A stretch of 38,276 nucleotides of DNA from contig CAWGCA010000055.1 in the NCBI GenBank assembly GCA_963820955.1, positions 1-38,276 of the forward strand. The letters run 5' to 3'. This document shows positions 9,472 to 19,000 of the stretch, one piece after another. The notes under the pieces were generated by a model. That model worked only from the letters and a program-made list of their open reading frames with translations. It was not told the DNA's origin and searched no databases. Positions within the stretch are counted from its first letter, which is position 1. Each line of letters starts with the position of its first letter. The position numbers and the translations under genes were made by a program. This DNA comes from CAWGCA01 sp963820955. GTDB lineage: Bacteria; Pseudomonadota; Gammaproteobacteria; Chromatiales; Chromatiaceae.

Positions 9472-9807
9472 ATGCCTAAACTGCTCAACTCATTGCATGC
9501 CTGGAAATCGGATTCATTTGTTCAAACCCTGAAAAGTGAAATCGAGAATCTAAAAACAGGGATTTTGCCACTTGAAAAAGGTATTTCTCAGGGCGGTCTT
9601 GTCGATGACAGCGATATTGCGGTCACTGTTCTTGGCTTTGCCGATGATGAGGATGCTATCCAAGTCGATGTAGGTATCTTTTTTACTGAAGTAGTGGGTG
9701 GTTGCAGTTGTGGTGATGAGCCAATGGCCAACAATGTTTATTGTGAAATGCAGATCAGGATCGAGAAAGCGACAGCGGAAGCAAAAATGCTTGTGCTTTC
9801 GAATTAG
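9472..9807 (+). CDS. Conserved hypothetical 111-aa protein
   Basis: The product is a small acidic soluble protein with the pattern ILPLEKGISQGG-VDDSDIAVTVLG, then VDVGIFFTEVVGGCSCGDEP and NVYCEMQIRIEKATAEAKM. I have the impression of a gammaproteobacterial family of unknown function with this pattern; I know of no assigned role. The CSCGDEP plus later Cys could bind a metal, but that is a guess. The ATG overlaps a TAA of a short upstream frame by one base, and no Shine-Dalgarno sequence is obvious, so the start is less sure than the gene. Confidence 0.7.
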   Translation: MPKLLNSLHAWKSDSFVQTLKSEIENLKTGILPLEKGISQGGLVDDSDIAVTVLGFADDEDAIQVDVGIFFTEVVGGCSCGDEPMANNVYCEMQIRIEKATAEAKMLVLSN

Positions 9808-9933
9808 TTTCCCCCGCCACTAATTCTGTGACGCGCAGCGATCCAGGAAGCAACCGCTCACGTTACCTAACATCGAAGAAATGGAAAAAATTAATCGACA
9901 ACGGGATGGTTTTTAAAGATAACAGGCCCTGAG

Positions 9934-10700
9934 TTAGTCATTTTGCTCCCCTAGTTGTGATGGTCGGCGTAAGTGAATGGGCGTTGAAATTTTTTTTCGC
10001 ATGCGAATGTTGATCATTTCCACCGCGAAGGAAAAAGCCATTGCAAAGTAGATATAGCCCTTTGGAATATGCATCTCCAAACCTTCTCCGATGAGTGCAA
10101 CACCGACCAGAGTCAGAAAACTCAGTGCCAGCATTTTTATGCTTGGGTGTCGATCTACGAACTCGCCTATCGGTTTTGCTGAAACATCATTACACCAATT
10201 GCGATAACGATAGCTAAAACCATTACCTCAACGTGTTTCGCCATCCCGACCGCGGTTATGACAGAGTCAAGCGAAAAGACGATATCTATGATGGCAATTT
10301 GCCCCAACAGATAGGCGTAGTTCCTGACCTCTTTCTTCTCCGGCTTTTTTTCCTCCTCTGGTCCCTCCAGGTTTTCCCAGATTTCCTGGCTGCTTTTATA
10401 GAGCAGGAACAGTCCACCGAGTATCAGGATCAGATCGCGACCCGATATTTCCTGGCTTAGGACGACGAAAAGGGGAGAGGTCAGTTTCATCATCCAGGTC
10501 AGCGACAACAGCAGGGCGATGCGCGTGAACATGGCAAGCGCCAAGCCCTGTATCCGGGCCTGCTGACGCTGATGCTCGGGCAGTCGGCTAACGATAATCG
10601 AAATAAAAATGATATTGTCGATTCCCAGGACGATTTCCAGTGCGGTCAGCGTCAACAGTGCCAACCAGGCTTCCGGTACATATATCCACTCAAAACCCAT
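9934..10700 (-). pseudogene. TerC-family integral membrane protein, interrupted by a one-base frameshift
   Basis: Two frames (10700 to 10167 and 10134 to 9934) together make one TerC-family protein of about 255 aa. The N-terminal part has EIVLGIDNIIFISI and later AIIDIVFSLDSVITAVGMA, the two acidic membrane motifs of the family. The C-terminal part has LSFLTLVGVALIGEGLEMHIPKGYIYFAMAFSFAVEM. Restoring one base at about 10182-10184 gives MMFSAKPIGEFVDRHPSIKM, which bridges both frames without a gap. TerC proteins are multi-pass membrane proteins linked to metal ion (for example Mn) homeostasis and tellurite resistance. The shift sits at a short TTT run, so either a recent mutation or a base-call error is plausible; the rest looks fully conserved. 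Confidence 0.8.
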
Positions 10701-10935
10701 TTGTTGTTTCTTGCTTAAGGGAGTTGATTATTTTATGACTCTAGCCCGCTGAGCGTGGGATCGAACTGAATTGAACAGGGACACGCAATGCACGTTCGCC
10801 TAGCGAGAATAGTATCTGATGATCCCGCATATTATCCTTAAAAAACACAAAAATAAAAATGGCCGAGCGAACCATCCAACAAGGATTGTCAGATAGAATA
10901 ATTCCCTGGTCGCTACGGAATTATCGGTCACACCC

Positions 10936-11142
10936 TCAGTGTCTTGTGTGTCCCTCATTATGCGCGGGGATGGGGTCGATGACAGTGGCATCGATGATGT
11001 CAGATTCATAGTCGGTGACGCGAAAGCCGCGCTGCCGGGCCCGTCGCAACTCTTCCCGCAGGGGTTCGGTGCGACCCACTTCGTATCCGAGAAAATAACC
11101 GAAGGCAAATACCCCCGTCCCAATCACCAGTCTAAGCAGCAT
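10936..11142 (-). CDS. Small single-pass membrane protein, hypothetical
   Basis: This 68-aa protein has an excellent ribosome binding site (AAAGGAGGT, 7 bases before the ATG). One membrane segment (residues about 3-20, LRLVIGTGVFAFGYFLGYEVG) is followed by a basic helix (EELRRARQRG) and a polar tail ending in HNEGHTRH. I recognise no family. It lies downstream of the Gly-Tyr-rich protein gene on the same strand, with about 200 bases between them. A further 52-codon frame with a hydrophobic stretch (10958 to 10800) overlaps its 3' end but has no ribosome site. Confidence 0.65.
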   Translation of the reverse strand: MLLRLVIGTGVFAFGYFLGYEVGRTEPLREELRRARQRGFRVTDYESDIIDATVIDPIPAHNEGHTRH

Positions 11143-11345
11143 ATCGATACCTCCTTTCGTTTGGACTTACCTGCCCTTTATTGAGAATTATGGCACCGGA
11201 ATTCACCTCCCGCTGCTGACAGGCACGCGTTATTGCCTGGACCGACACTGGCTTATCAGGATCTGTGCCTTTATGTCCGTGATATGCCGTATTGCGATAT
11301 GACCTGAACTCTCCAGCGTAGATTGTGCTTCTGCTCCGTTCCTTT

Positions 11346-11855
11346 CTATCGACGTGGCTGATTGGCTTCGAGTTGCCGAATCCGCTCTTCCAATTGTCGG
11401 ATCTGTGATTGGGAAGCATCACCTGCTGCCGGTACGGATGGGGGTGGCGGAGGAATGTCATACCCAGTTGGAGCGCCATAAGACGGACCACCATAGCCGG
11501 GACCACCACCGTAGCCGCTGGGGCCGCCGCCATAGCCGGGGCCGCCGCCATAGCCGGGGCCACCACCGTAGCCGGGGCCACCACCGTAGCCGGGGCCACC
11601 ACCGTAGCCGGGGCCGCCACCGTAGCCGGGGCCGCCACCGTAGCCGGGGCCGCCACCGTAGCCGGGGCCGCCGCCATAGCCGGGGCCGCCACCGTAGTCG
11701 TCATAATCCCGATCTTTGTTGCCCCCCATCCATTTACTTGGATTCATCATATTCATTGGGCCGAAGCCTTCCGCTTCTGCAGGCACCGGGAATAGAAAAT
11801 TGCTCGCACCTATCACTAGCAATGCGCTGAGTGCTGCTATTGGTCTCATATTCAT
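11346..11855 (-). CDS. Secreted Gly/Tyr/Pro-rich repeat protein (sulfur-globule-protein-like)
   Basis: This is a 169-aa exported protein. The frame opens further upstream, but AAGGAG at 11863-11868 lies 7 bases before the ATG at 11855, which gives a normal signal peptide (MNMRPIAALSALLVIGASNFLF then PAEAEG). The mature part begins GFGPMNMMNPSKWMGGNKDRD and runs into nine GGGPGY units plus two variant units. A Pro-rich linker follows (PPPPPSVPAAG), then a short heptad-like tail (QIRQLEERIRQLEANQ). The composition resembles the Gly/Tyr-rich envelope proteins of sulfur globules in purple and colourless sulfur bacteria. That link rests on composition only; other Gly-rich surface or structural proteins look alike. 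Confidence 0.7.
   Translation of the reverse strand: MNMRPIAALSALLVIGASNFLFPVPAEAEGFGPMNMMNPSKWMGGNKDRDYDDYGGGPGYGGGPGYGGGPGYGGGPGYGGGPGYGGGPGYGGGPGYGGGPGYGGGPGYGGGPSGYGGGPGYGGPSYGAPTGYDIPPPPPSVPAAGDASQSQIRQLEERIRQLEANQPRR
11530..11700. repeat. Tandem 18-bp repeat coding for GGGPGY units
   Basis: Nine head-to-tail 18-bp units, each containing TAGCCGGGGC or nearly so on the plus strand, make up the core of the Gly-Tyr-rich gene. Units differ only at third positions (GCC/ACC and CAT/CGT variants). The tandem nature makes copy-number change by slippage likely, and it keeps several other frames open by chance. Confidence 0.9.
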
Positions 11856-12137
11856 CATGTTACTCCTTCTACCACTTGTAATTATGGCTTTATCGGCAAA
11901 GAAGTTCAGACTTATCTTAGTGATCCAGGTCAATCATTTCGGGACTCTGCGGGAAGGCGGTGTGTCTGGTTGTTGCCGCTAACCGGGGCAGATAGAGCGA
12001 ACCAGAGTCCCGGGTGCACGGTATTTACGATTATTTTGGCAACCGTTTTTTCTGATTGATGATTGTCGTGGACACTAATACATAGATTTATATTAAAATA
12101 CTAATATAGAAGTGGCTGTATCGAAGGAGTGTATGCT

Positions 12138-12377
12138 ATGGATAATAGTCCATCTACTGTTAGCTTCGAGGCTGTATCCAAGGCGGTGGAATGTCCGAAA
12201 AGTCATGCCTGTCTTTTAGATCCAGATTTTTCTAGCTGTGAATTTACCAGTGTTCTGGACGGGAGGTTCTGTTGTCTGAAACAGCCGTGCGAGTCGGAAT
12301 GCAGCTACTGTATCGCGCTGGATCAGCAGTATTTTTGTGATTGTCCAGTAAAAAAGGAGTTCTGCAGCAGTCTCTAG
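12138..12377 (+). CDS. Cys-rich small protein, hypothetical
   Basis: This 79-aa protein starts at the ATG 8 bases after AAGGAG (12124-12129). It has 11 Cys (VEC, HAC, SSC, FCC, QPC, SEC, SYC, FCDC, EFC). The spacing CLLDPDFSSCEF then FCCLKQPCESECSYC then YFCDCPVKKEF looks like a metal-binding or disulfide-rich fold. There is no signal peptide, which favours cytosolic metal binding. I do not know a function. An AT-rich region with promoter-like hexamers precedes it. It ends 2 bases before the end of the convergent GGDEF/EAL gene. Confidence 0.7.
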   Translation: MDNSPSTVSFEAVSKAVECPKSHACLLDPDFSSCEFTSVLDGRFCCLKQPCESECSYCIALDQQYFCDCPVKKEFCSSL

Positions 12378-12379
12378 TC

Positions 12380-15300
12380 TCAAGGCACGAGTTCAGGTTT
12401 GATCTGGATCACTTTACAGGTGATTTGGGGGCGGCTCAGCGGGACGGGGAGTTGGTCGATAGGGACTGGTCGCCCACAAAGGAATCCCTGAATGGTGTCA
12501 CATCCATGCTCTGTCAACAGAGCCAGTTGTTGCTCAGATTCTACGCCCTCGGCGACGACTTCCAGATTCAGCGAATGACACATGTTGATGATGGCGTATA
12601 CCAGAGAGGCATCCTTGAAATCGTGCCCGATATCACGCACGAAGGAGCGATCGATTTTGACCACATCGATGGGAAATCGTCTGAGATAGCTCAGGGAGGA
12701 GTATCCGGTACCGAAATCGTCGATGGCGATGCGAACACCCAGATCCTTCAGCCCCTCCAGAATAGGGGTGGCGGCATCTGCGTCCTGCATGATGGCGGAT
12801 TCGGTGATTTCCAGTTCGAGATACCTGGCATCGATATCGTAGCGGTCGATGGATTTGGCGACCAGTTCCACCAGACCCGAACGGCGGAAGTGGTGACTCG
12901 AGATATTGACGCTCAGCCGGGCATCTGCGTCGACTTTTTCCATCAAGCCCTTCCACTCGCTCAGCGCCTGATTCAGGGCCCACTCGGAAAGCGGAATGAT
13001 GAGGCCGCTTTCTTCTGCTACTGGTATGAAACGGCCGGGGGAGATGGTACCCATGGTAGCGTGTTTCCAACGCGCCAGTGCTTCCAGTCCCACCACGTGT
13101 CCTGTCGTCGAAGAGTACTGAGGCTGGTAGTTTAAGGTCAGCTCATTGTGATCGAGCGCCTGGCGCAAGGCGATCTCCAGAGTGAGGTGTTCGGTCGCTG
13201 CCTTGGACATCTCCTCGGCGTAAAACTGATAACCATTTCTTCCTTGATCCTTGGCCTTGTAAAGGGCGGTATCAGCGTTTCGGATAAGGGTCTCGGTGTC
13301 TTTTCCATCATCGGGATAGATACTTATTCCAATGCTCGCAGACGGGACGATTTCCTTGCCTTCCAGCATTACCGGGGAAGACAATTTGGCCAGCACTTTG
13401 CGGGCTACGCTCTCGGTATCCGAGCTAGAGTTCAGATTCTCTAGGATCACGGCGAATTCATCACCGCCCAGGCGTGCAACGGTATCTTCCTCTCGTACGC
13501 AGTGCCGCAGGCGGGTCGCGACCTGGCGCAGCAGTTGATCGCCGATCGGATGCCCAAGGGTATCGTTGACCGCCTTGAATCTATCCAGGTCTACCAGCAA
13601 CAGTGCCAGGCGCTGCTTGGTACGACGCACCAGATCCAGGCCATGACTGAGCCGCTCCTCGAACAGGCGCCGATTGGGGAGTTCGGTCAGCGCATCGAAG
13701 AAGGCCAGGTGATGAATCCTTTTTTCCCACTCTTTCTGTTCACTGATATCGTCAAAAATAGAGATATAGCGAATGACCTCGCCCTGCTTGTTGCGCACAG
13801 ACGTAATCGTCTGCCAGATTGGAAAGATTTCGCCGTTTTTGCGACGATTCCAGATCTCGCCCTGCCAGCGACCGGTGTCGTTAAGTGTCCTCCACAAATT
13901 TTTATAGAAGAGTTCGTCATGCTGATGGGAGCGGAACAGCCGGGGACTGTCGCCAATCGCCTCTTCCGATGTATAGCCAGTGATCTGGGTGAAGGCCGGG
14001 TTTACCTTCAGAATACAGCCCTTTTTGTCAGTGATCATGATTGCCTGCAGACTGTTGCTGAACACGCTGGCAGCAAGCTGCAACTCCTGATTGGCAATAC
14101 ATTGATCCTGCTGTTCGATGACCAGCGATACCATATCGGCAAGTGAGGCGGCGAAGTTCTGCTCATCGATGTTCCAATGCCGGGCTGGACCCACATGCTC
14201 GTGGCAGATGACGCCGATGGTCTCCCCGCCGCGACGAATGGGCGTGTCCAGCAGGGCATTGATATCGAGTGGTTTCAGATAGCTGTCGGAAAATTCCATC
14301 AAATCAGGGTTGTTTCGCGCGTCTTCCGCCGCGATGGTTCGCTCCCGGGCGATCGCCTGGAAATAGCCGGGGTAGTCGTCGGCGCTACGCAGCATGTCGG
14401 CTGAATGGAGTGCCTGGGAATGCTGGTAGAGATCCGCGCAGGACAACTGTGACCGCCCTGCCTGATAGAGCCAGACGCTGGCGCGCTCCACTCCCAATGT
14501 GCCGGTGGCGGCCTCTGTAATCAACCGCAGGGCCTGGACGACCTCCCCCCCGGTAATTGCCGGGTTGGTTGCAAGCTCCCAAAGGGCGATCTGCTGCTTC
14601 CTCAACCGATTCTCGATCAACCGGTTTTCGGTGACATCCAGCATGGTACCGACAACACTGTGTGGTCGGCCAGCGGTATCGATCATCGCCTTGCCCCGAT
14701 GGAGCATATAGCGCTCGGAACCATCCGCGTGCCGCACTCGGTGTTCGAGGATGCACGCCTGATCATGACCCTCTGTCACCCGCTCCAGGGTGATCCGGAA
14801 ATTGTTCTGGTCTGCCGGATGGATCGAGTCCAACAGGCGATCGTAGGAAGTCTCTATCTCTCCAGGGTGGTAGCCGAACAGTCGGTATTGCTCGTCTGAC
14901 CACTTCATATGCTGGGTCGGAACCTCCAGTACCCAGCTGCCGAGGCCCGCCAGCCGCTGTGCCTCCTCCAGTACGGTTTCATTTCGAGACAGGCTTTCTA
15001 CCAATGCCAGATTCTCCAGGCGCAGTGAAAGAGAGCTAGTCAGGTTGCGGTGGTAGTTGCGCGCAGCGAAAATCAGCAGCGTCATGAAAATCAACGATAT
15101 CGGGGCCAGGGAACGGGATATATCCGAATTCTGCTGAAACAGGATCCAGCCTGCCAAGGGCAGCAGGGCTGGTCCGGCAAATCCCAGGTAGGCTGCCAGG
15201 TAGGAGGCATTGGCCGGGATGGCAGCCGCGCTGATTCCAGCCAATACGATGAAGATCACCAGCTGATCAGTCATTGATGATGTAAGTTCCAGGAACAGAG

Positions 15301-15592
15301 CGGAACTGCCCCATAGGCTGCCTCCCACGATAGCACCGGCAGTATAGAGGTGTGCCCAACGGGCCAGATTTGCGGTAGGTTTGGTTTTATGAAATGCATG
15401 AATCAGCCCGAAACGGCTGGCGGTTAACAGAAGCAGAGAAATGATCCATGGAATCAACCAGCCATGATCCACTCTTTGCCAGAGCTGTGCGGTGAGAAGA
15501 ATCGCAACCAGCAGGCCCATACCCAGTGCCGGCACGGCTTGGGAGTACAAGGCCCGTATCTGTTCGTCGCGCAGCTGTAATGTCGGCGTCAT
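12380..15592 (-). CDS. Membrane PAS-GAF-PAS-GGDEF-EAL cyclic-di-GMP protein
   Basis: The protein has 1,070 aa from the ATG at 15592; a TTG at 15622 is less likely. It has a membrane sensor of several helices (about residues 15-185), a PAS domain (about 205-320), a GAF domain (about 345-490), a second PAS/PAC (about 500-620), GGDEF (about 630-790) and EAL (about 810-1055). The cyclase motif RLGGDEF is intact, with the inhibitory site RxxD (REED) five residues upstream. The phosphodiesterase motifs are also intact: GLEALARW, NISSHHF, EITES, IDDFGTGYSSLSYL, KIDRSF, EGVES. Both making and breaking c-di-GMP is therefore possible. It stands alone, convergent with the Cys-rich protein gene. Confidence 0.93.
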   Translation of the reverse strand: MTPTLQLRDEQIRALYSQAVPALGMGLLVAILLTAQLWQRVDHGWLIPWIISLLLLTASRFGLIHAFHKTKPTANLARWAHLYTAGAIVGGSLWGSSALFLELTSSMTDQLVIFIVLAGISAAAIPANASYLAAYLGFAGPALLPLAGWILFQQNSDISRSLAPISLIFMTLLIFAARNYHRNLTSSLSLRLENLALVESLSRNETVLEEAQRLAGLGSWVLEVPTQHMKWSDEQYRLFGYHPGEIETSYDRLLDSIHPADQNNFRITLERVTEGHDQACILEHRVRHADGSERYMLHRGKAMIDTAGRPHSVVGTMLDVTENRLIENRLRKQQIALWELATNPAITGGEVVQALRLITEAATGTLGVERASVWLYQAGRSQLSCADLYQHSQALHSADMLRSADDYPGYFQAIARERTIAAEDARNNPDLMEFSDSYLKPLDINALLDTPIRRGGETIGVICHEHVGPARHWNIDEQNFAASLADMVSLVIEQQDQCIANQELQLAASVFSNSLQAIMITDKKGCILKVNPAFTQITGYTSEEAIGDSPRLFRSHQHDELFYKNLWRTLNDTGRWQGEIWNRRKNGEIFPIWQTITSVRNKQGEVIRYISIFDDISEQKEWEKRIHHLAFFDALTELPNRRLFEERLSHGLDLVRRTKQRLALLLVDLDRFKAVNDTLGHPIGDQLLRQVATRLRHCVREEDTVARLGGDEFAVILENLNSSSDTESVARKVLAKLSSPVMLEGKEIVPSASIGISIYPDDGKDTETLIRNADTALYKAKDQGRNGYQFYAEEMSKAATEHLTLEIALRQALDHNELTLNYQPQYSSTTGHVVGLEALARWKHATMGTISPGRFIPVAEESGLIIPLSEWALNQALSEWKGLMEKVDADARLSVNISSHHFRRSGLVELVAKSIDRYDIDARYLELEITESAIMQDADAATPILEGLKDLGVRIAIDDFGTGYSSLSYLRRFPIDVVKIDRSFVRDIGHDFKDASLVYAIINMCHSLNLEVVAEGVESEQQLALLTEHGCDTIQGFLCGRPVPIDQLPVPLSRPQITCKVIQIKPELVP

Positions 15593-15886
15593 TCTGTGTT
15601 CTCGTGGGTTTGATCCATTCAAAGCACCAGAAAAACCGCTAAGGTTTTCTGTTGCCCCGTCAATCAGGCGCAGTCATGATGATCGCCCCCTGCATCCGGG
15701 ACTCCTTCACGGTGATATTGCAGGTAGCGCAGCGAGATAAAGCTATCTGGCCTGCGTATTTAGCGGCAGGGCAGGGCCCTCATTTAGACCAGAAAAAGTA
15801 ATGAAAATATTGATCTTTTTCTGGCGCGATTGTGGGTGATCCTGGGGTAGGAAACAGTTGGTGACAGGCCGGTTGCCTGCAGGGCG
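15593..15886. other. Intergenic DNA, no gene seen
   Basis: The 5' region of the GGDEF/EAL gene runs up to the hairpin repeat. It has no good frame with a ribosome site. It would have to hold the promoter of the GGDEF/EAL gene, but no convincing -35/-10 pair stands out. Confidence 0.4.
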
Positions 15887-15962
15887 CCTCGAAATATTCG
15901 AGGTGCCCCGTTTGGTGCAGGGATGCACCAATATTTTCGTGCGCGTAAGCGCATGAAAATGA
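15887..15962. repeat. Hairpin-rich dispersed repeat, copy A
   Basis: A repeat of about 76 bp, matched at 32256-32330 at roughly 85% identity by hand alignment. It contains three successive dyads: CCTCGAAATATTCGAGG (15887-15903), TGGTGCA/TGCACCA (15913-15930) and TTTTC-TGCGC/GCGCA-GAAAA (15934-15959). Two more hairpins follow in this copy only: GCGCGAT/ATCGCGC (15963-15981) and the terminator-like stem next to the GWD stop. The form suggests a REP-like or MITE-like dispersed element. Confidence 0.75.
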
Positions 15963-15998
15963 GCGCGATCTGAAATCGCGCGTTTTGATCGCCGTATC

Positions 15999-16024
15999 GA
16001 AAAATCCCATGGAAGGGATTTTTC
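15999..16024 (-). terminator. Likely terminator after the glucan water dikinase gene
   Basis: A 10-bp perfect stem GAAAAATCCC / GGGATTTTTC with a 6-nt loop begins 9 bases after the TAG of the dikinase gene on the minus strand. The T5 lies inside the 3' arm, so it is an atypical but plausible end of the GH57-glgB-GWD transcript. Confidence 0.55.
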
Positions 16025-16032
16025 GTAGTACC

Positions 16033-19000
16033 CTAAAGTCCCACCTGGGGACGGGTCTGGACCAGGAAATAATCGTTTCCCTGAATCGCTCCCTCGATAT
16101 CCTGGGCTGATCCGCAGGCCTGTTCCACTTCCAGTCCAATCCGGGCAATCATGCGCAGCATCTCGTCTCGAATGGTCTGATCCCAGACCAGGGGTTCACT
16201 GGCGTAGTCCAGCAAACGTTCCTGCGGTGGCTGGGCCAGGAAGCTGTCATACAGACCGGCGCCGGCAAAGCCTTCCAGATCCTCCCCGTTGGAGTCAGAG
16301 CGGAAGATGACACCGCTGCCATAGAGTCCAAGACTCTTGCCCGGGTAGGAGAGTATGGTCAGCTCCAGATCGGTCTTGGCGCAGACAAAACCCAGCGCCC
16401 GTCCCGGATAGTTACCGACCAGGGTTTCGCCCAGGCCGGGAACCACCTCGGCGAACAGTTCGTCATCCCGTCCGGTGATTGGGTTGACGGTGTGAATGAC
16501 GAAGGCGTAATTCGCCTCAACTACCTGCTGAATCAGCACTGCCATCATGAGATCGTCGTGGGGGATAGCACGCGCCGTGCGGGAGTACCAGGCTCGCTCA
16601 TTCCATTTCGAGGCCCAGACCTTTTTTATCCCCTCCCAGATCAGGCTCCAATCGGTCTGTTGCAGGACCGTTTTCGCCCAGATCTGCAAGAGCGCATCGC
16701 GAAGGGGTTCGGGAGCCACTAACTGCTGGAGCAACTGGCGTACCTGTGGCAGGTGACTTTCCGGGGCCTGGGATGCCTGCTGAAGGAGAGGGTTCAACTG
16801 CTCTTTAAGGCTTTGATTCTCGCTTGAAGCGAGGGTTCGTTCAAACACGCCAAAGGGCAGGGCAATGGACGCGGGAAATTGGATCCAGTCGGAAAGCCGC
16901 CCTCGAAGCGACTGGAGATTGTTGGATTTCGCCCCGACGATTTCGTCGTTGAATACCTCCTGCCCCACGACCCAGCTGGAGAACTGCCGGCGGCGCAGGG
17001 TAGGGGTGCGGGCTTCCTCCCGGGTTTCGGTCGATCTGGCCTCGGTCCTTTCCTGATAGGCCACATCACCGGAAGGCGTTACATCCAGCGCCAGTTGCCG
17101 ACCCTGGAGTTTTTTCAACTCGTCGTAATGGCTGCCATCGTAGCAGGTGGCAAACAGCACCCGCGCGTTGCGGGCACGTACCGCGACATGGGATACAAGA
17201 TCCGGGGCATCGGAGGTGATCACGGAGGTGATGCCGGCGGGGATCTCTTCATCGCCCGCTACCGCGTCGGTGACCAGTACTGTCGGGCCGGAAAAGGTAT
17301 CCCCCTGAACGGAGCGCAGGCTCTTCACCACCTGCACCACCCCCGCGGCCTGGGCCGGGCTGATGACCTGCCAGCCGCCAAGACCGGCGCGCTGTCGCAG
17401 CAACGGATCCAAGCGGCGTAGCAATAGAGAGAGCATGAACCCGGCCCCCCCGCGAATAACCTCCTCACTGAACAGCGGGATGGTCCACTGGTCGGCGGTG
17501 AAGGCCTCTCCGAGGTATTCCGCCTTGGGTTGGAGCAGGGTATAGAGGGTCTCGCTCCAGCGGGCCACGGCGCGACCCGCCCGGTCGGTTACACTTTTGG
17601 CATGCAGGGCCCAGTCGATAGTGTCATCGAAGCGTTCAAGCAGGGACTGCAGATGCCGGGCGCAGAGTGGAAATTCCTGATCCTTACGATCCAGGGCGAG
17701 GTTGCGCAGCACCTGCACGACCAGGTCGGTCAGGACTCTGATCCGATTGTCCGCGTGCTGTTGTTCGATGGCACTCCGCAGTAGTTGCTCCAGGGCCAGA
17801 TCGAGATAAAGCATCTCCCTTATTGCCCGCGCGTCTTCCTGCCTCGGGACAGCGTCAGTTAGACTTTCACGCAAGGCAGTAATGGTTTTCACCTGATCGA
17901 TCAGGCTGGCCCCCTGTTGGCGCAGGTCATATAGGGTGTTTAGCTGTATATCGAGATGCTGCTCCAGCACCCCCCGCACCGCGCCGGCAGCGGTGTCCAG
18001 GTCCGTGCCCGAATGGACCGATTTTAATACTCGCAGAAAGTGCTCGAAATCCCGGGACAGGCCGTCCCTTTTGTCCGGGTAGAATTCTGGATCCGTGTGA
18101 ATGGGACGTTCGAATCCCTGCAGTCGCTCGCGGCTTACACCGCCCCGGGACAGGGTATCGTAGAATTGCCCCAGGTCGCCATTGCTGTTGAGAAAGGCCA
18201 GATAAGCCTCGCAGATAACTACGTCATCGGGGGTTGTATTATTGTGCAGCTTCTGATGCCACTCCTCCATGAAGTGCCCATGCACCTCCTTGATATGGTG
18301 GCGATGCATGATATTCAGGATTTCGTCGCGTACCTTCTGACCCTCGCCGCCGCGCCCCAGGGTACTGAGCATAAGGCGAAGCCAGGGTCGGCTCGAGGGA
18401 TGGTGTTTGTAAAGGTCGGCCAGACGAAGGGTGAGGCGCTCCTGGGAATGGCTGAGTTCTCTGGGTTGGGTGTTGTAGTTGCGCTGCCAGTCCAGCTGGC
18501 GAATGGCGGAGAAACGCAGCCAGGCGTAGAGCAGGGCCAGGGCATCACTGTCCTCTTCGATGCCGTCGAGCAGATCGTGACAGAGGTTAAAGCGGTGCAT
18601 CAGGGTCCAGGAACCGCGGTTCATCTCTGCGTCGATGATCTGTTCGGCCAGTTCCTGCGCGCGCGCCGAGGGGAACAGGCCTTCACCCACAACCTCGGGT
18701 GCCAGCGGCAGATTGATGTCGCGTCCATCTGCTTTGAGCCAACGGTCGATGCCCGGCTGATAGAGCAGGAAATTTATCCCGCGTGGAGTCTCCGCCCCTG
18801 CGGTTCGAGGGAATTTCAGCTCCAGCCAGCGCAGCCCATCGCGCTCGATGAAGGGGGTGTGAACCGCGTTGTTGTCGAATGCGGTGGTGTCCAGGGGGCG
18901 GAGTTCGGCCGCGGGTAGCAGCCACTGATGACGAAACCGGCCGGTCAGTCCCCAGTGCAGCAGCAAAGGGCCCTCTGCGTCACAGGCCAGCCGCAATACA

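Noticed and set aside
9287..9472. Frame of about 61 codons that overlaps the 111-aa gene start by one base
   Set aside because: TTG start, no ribosome site, Arg-rich composition and no recognised family; the overlap alone is weak evidence.
10800..10958. 52-codon hydrophobic frame overlapping the end of the 68-aa gene
   Set aside because: It has no ribosome site and lies largely in AT-rich intergenic DNA; the hydrophobic stretch may be due to base composition.
11354..11830. Long frames opposite and beside the Gly-Tyr gene coding for Arg/His/Ser or Ala/Pro/Thr repeats
   Set aside because: They arise because an 18-bp tandem repeat keeps all frames open; they have no ribosome site and no signal peptide, whereas the GGGPGY frame has both.
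15913..15930. TGGTGCA-N4-TGCACCA as an NtrC enhancer site
   Set aside because: NtrC sites have the order GCAC...GTGC; here the half-sites are in the opposite order (GTGC...GCAC), and the dyad is part of a repeat.
15780..16148. 122-codon frame across the hairpin repeat
   Set aside because: It is made of repeat and intergenic DNA plus the antisense-shifted end of the GWD gene and has no ribosome site.
18040..18918. 292-codon frame opposite the glucan water dikinase gene
   Set aside because: The minus-strand protein has clear GWD motifs throughout; the plus-strand frame is a high-GC shadow.
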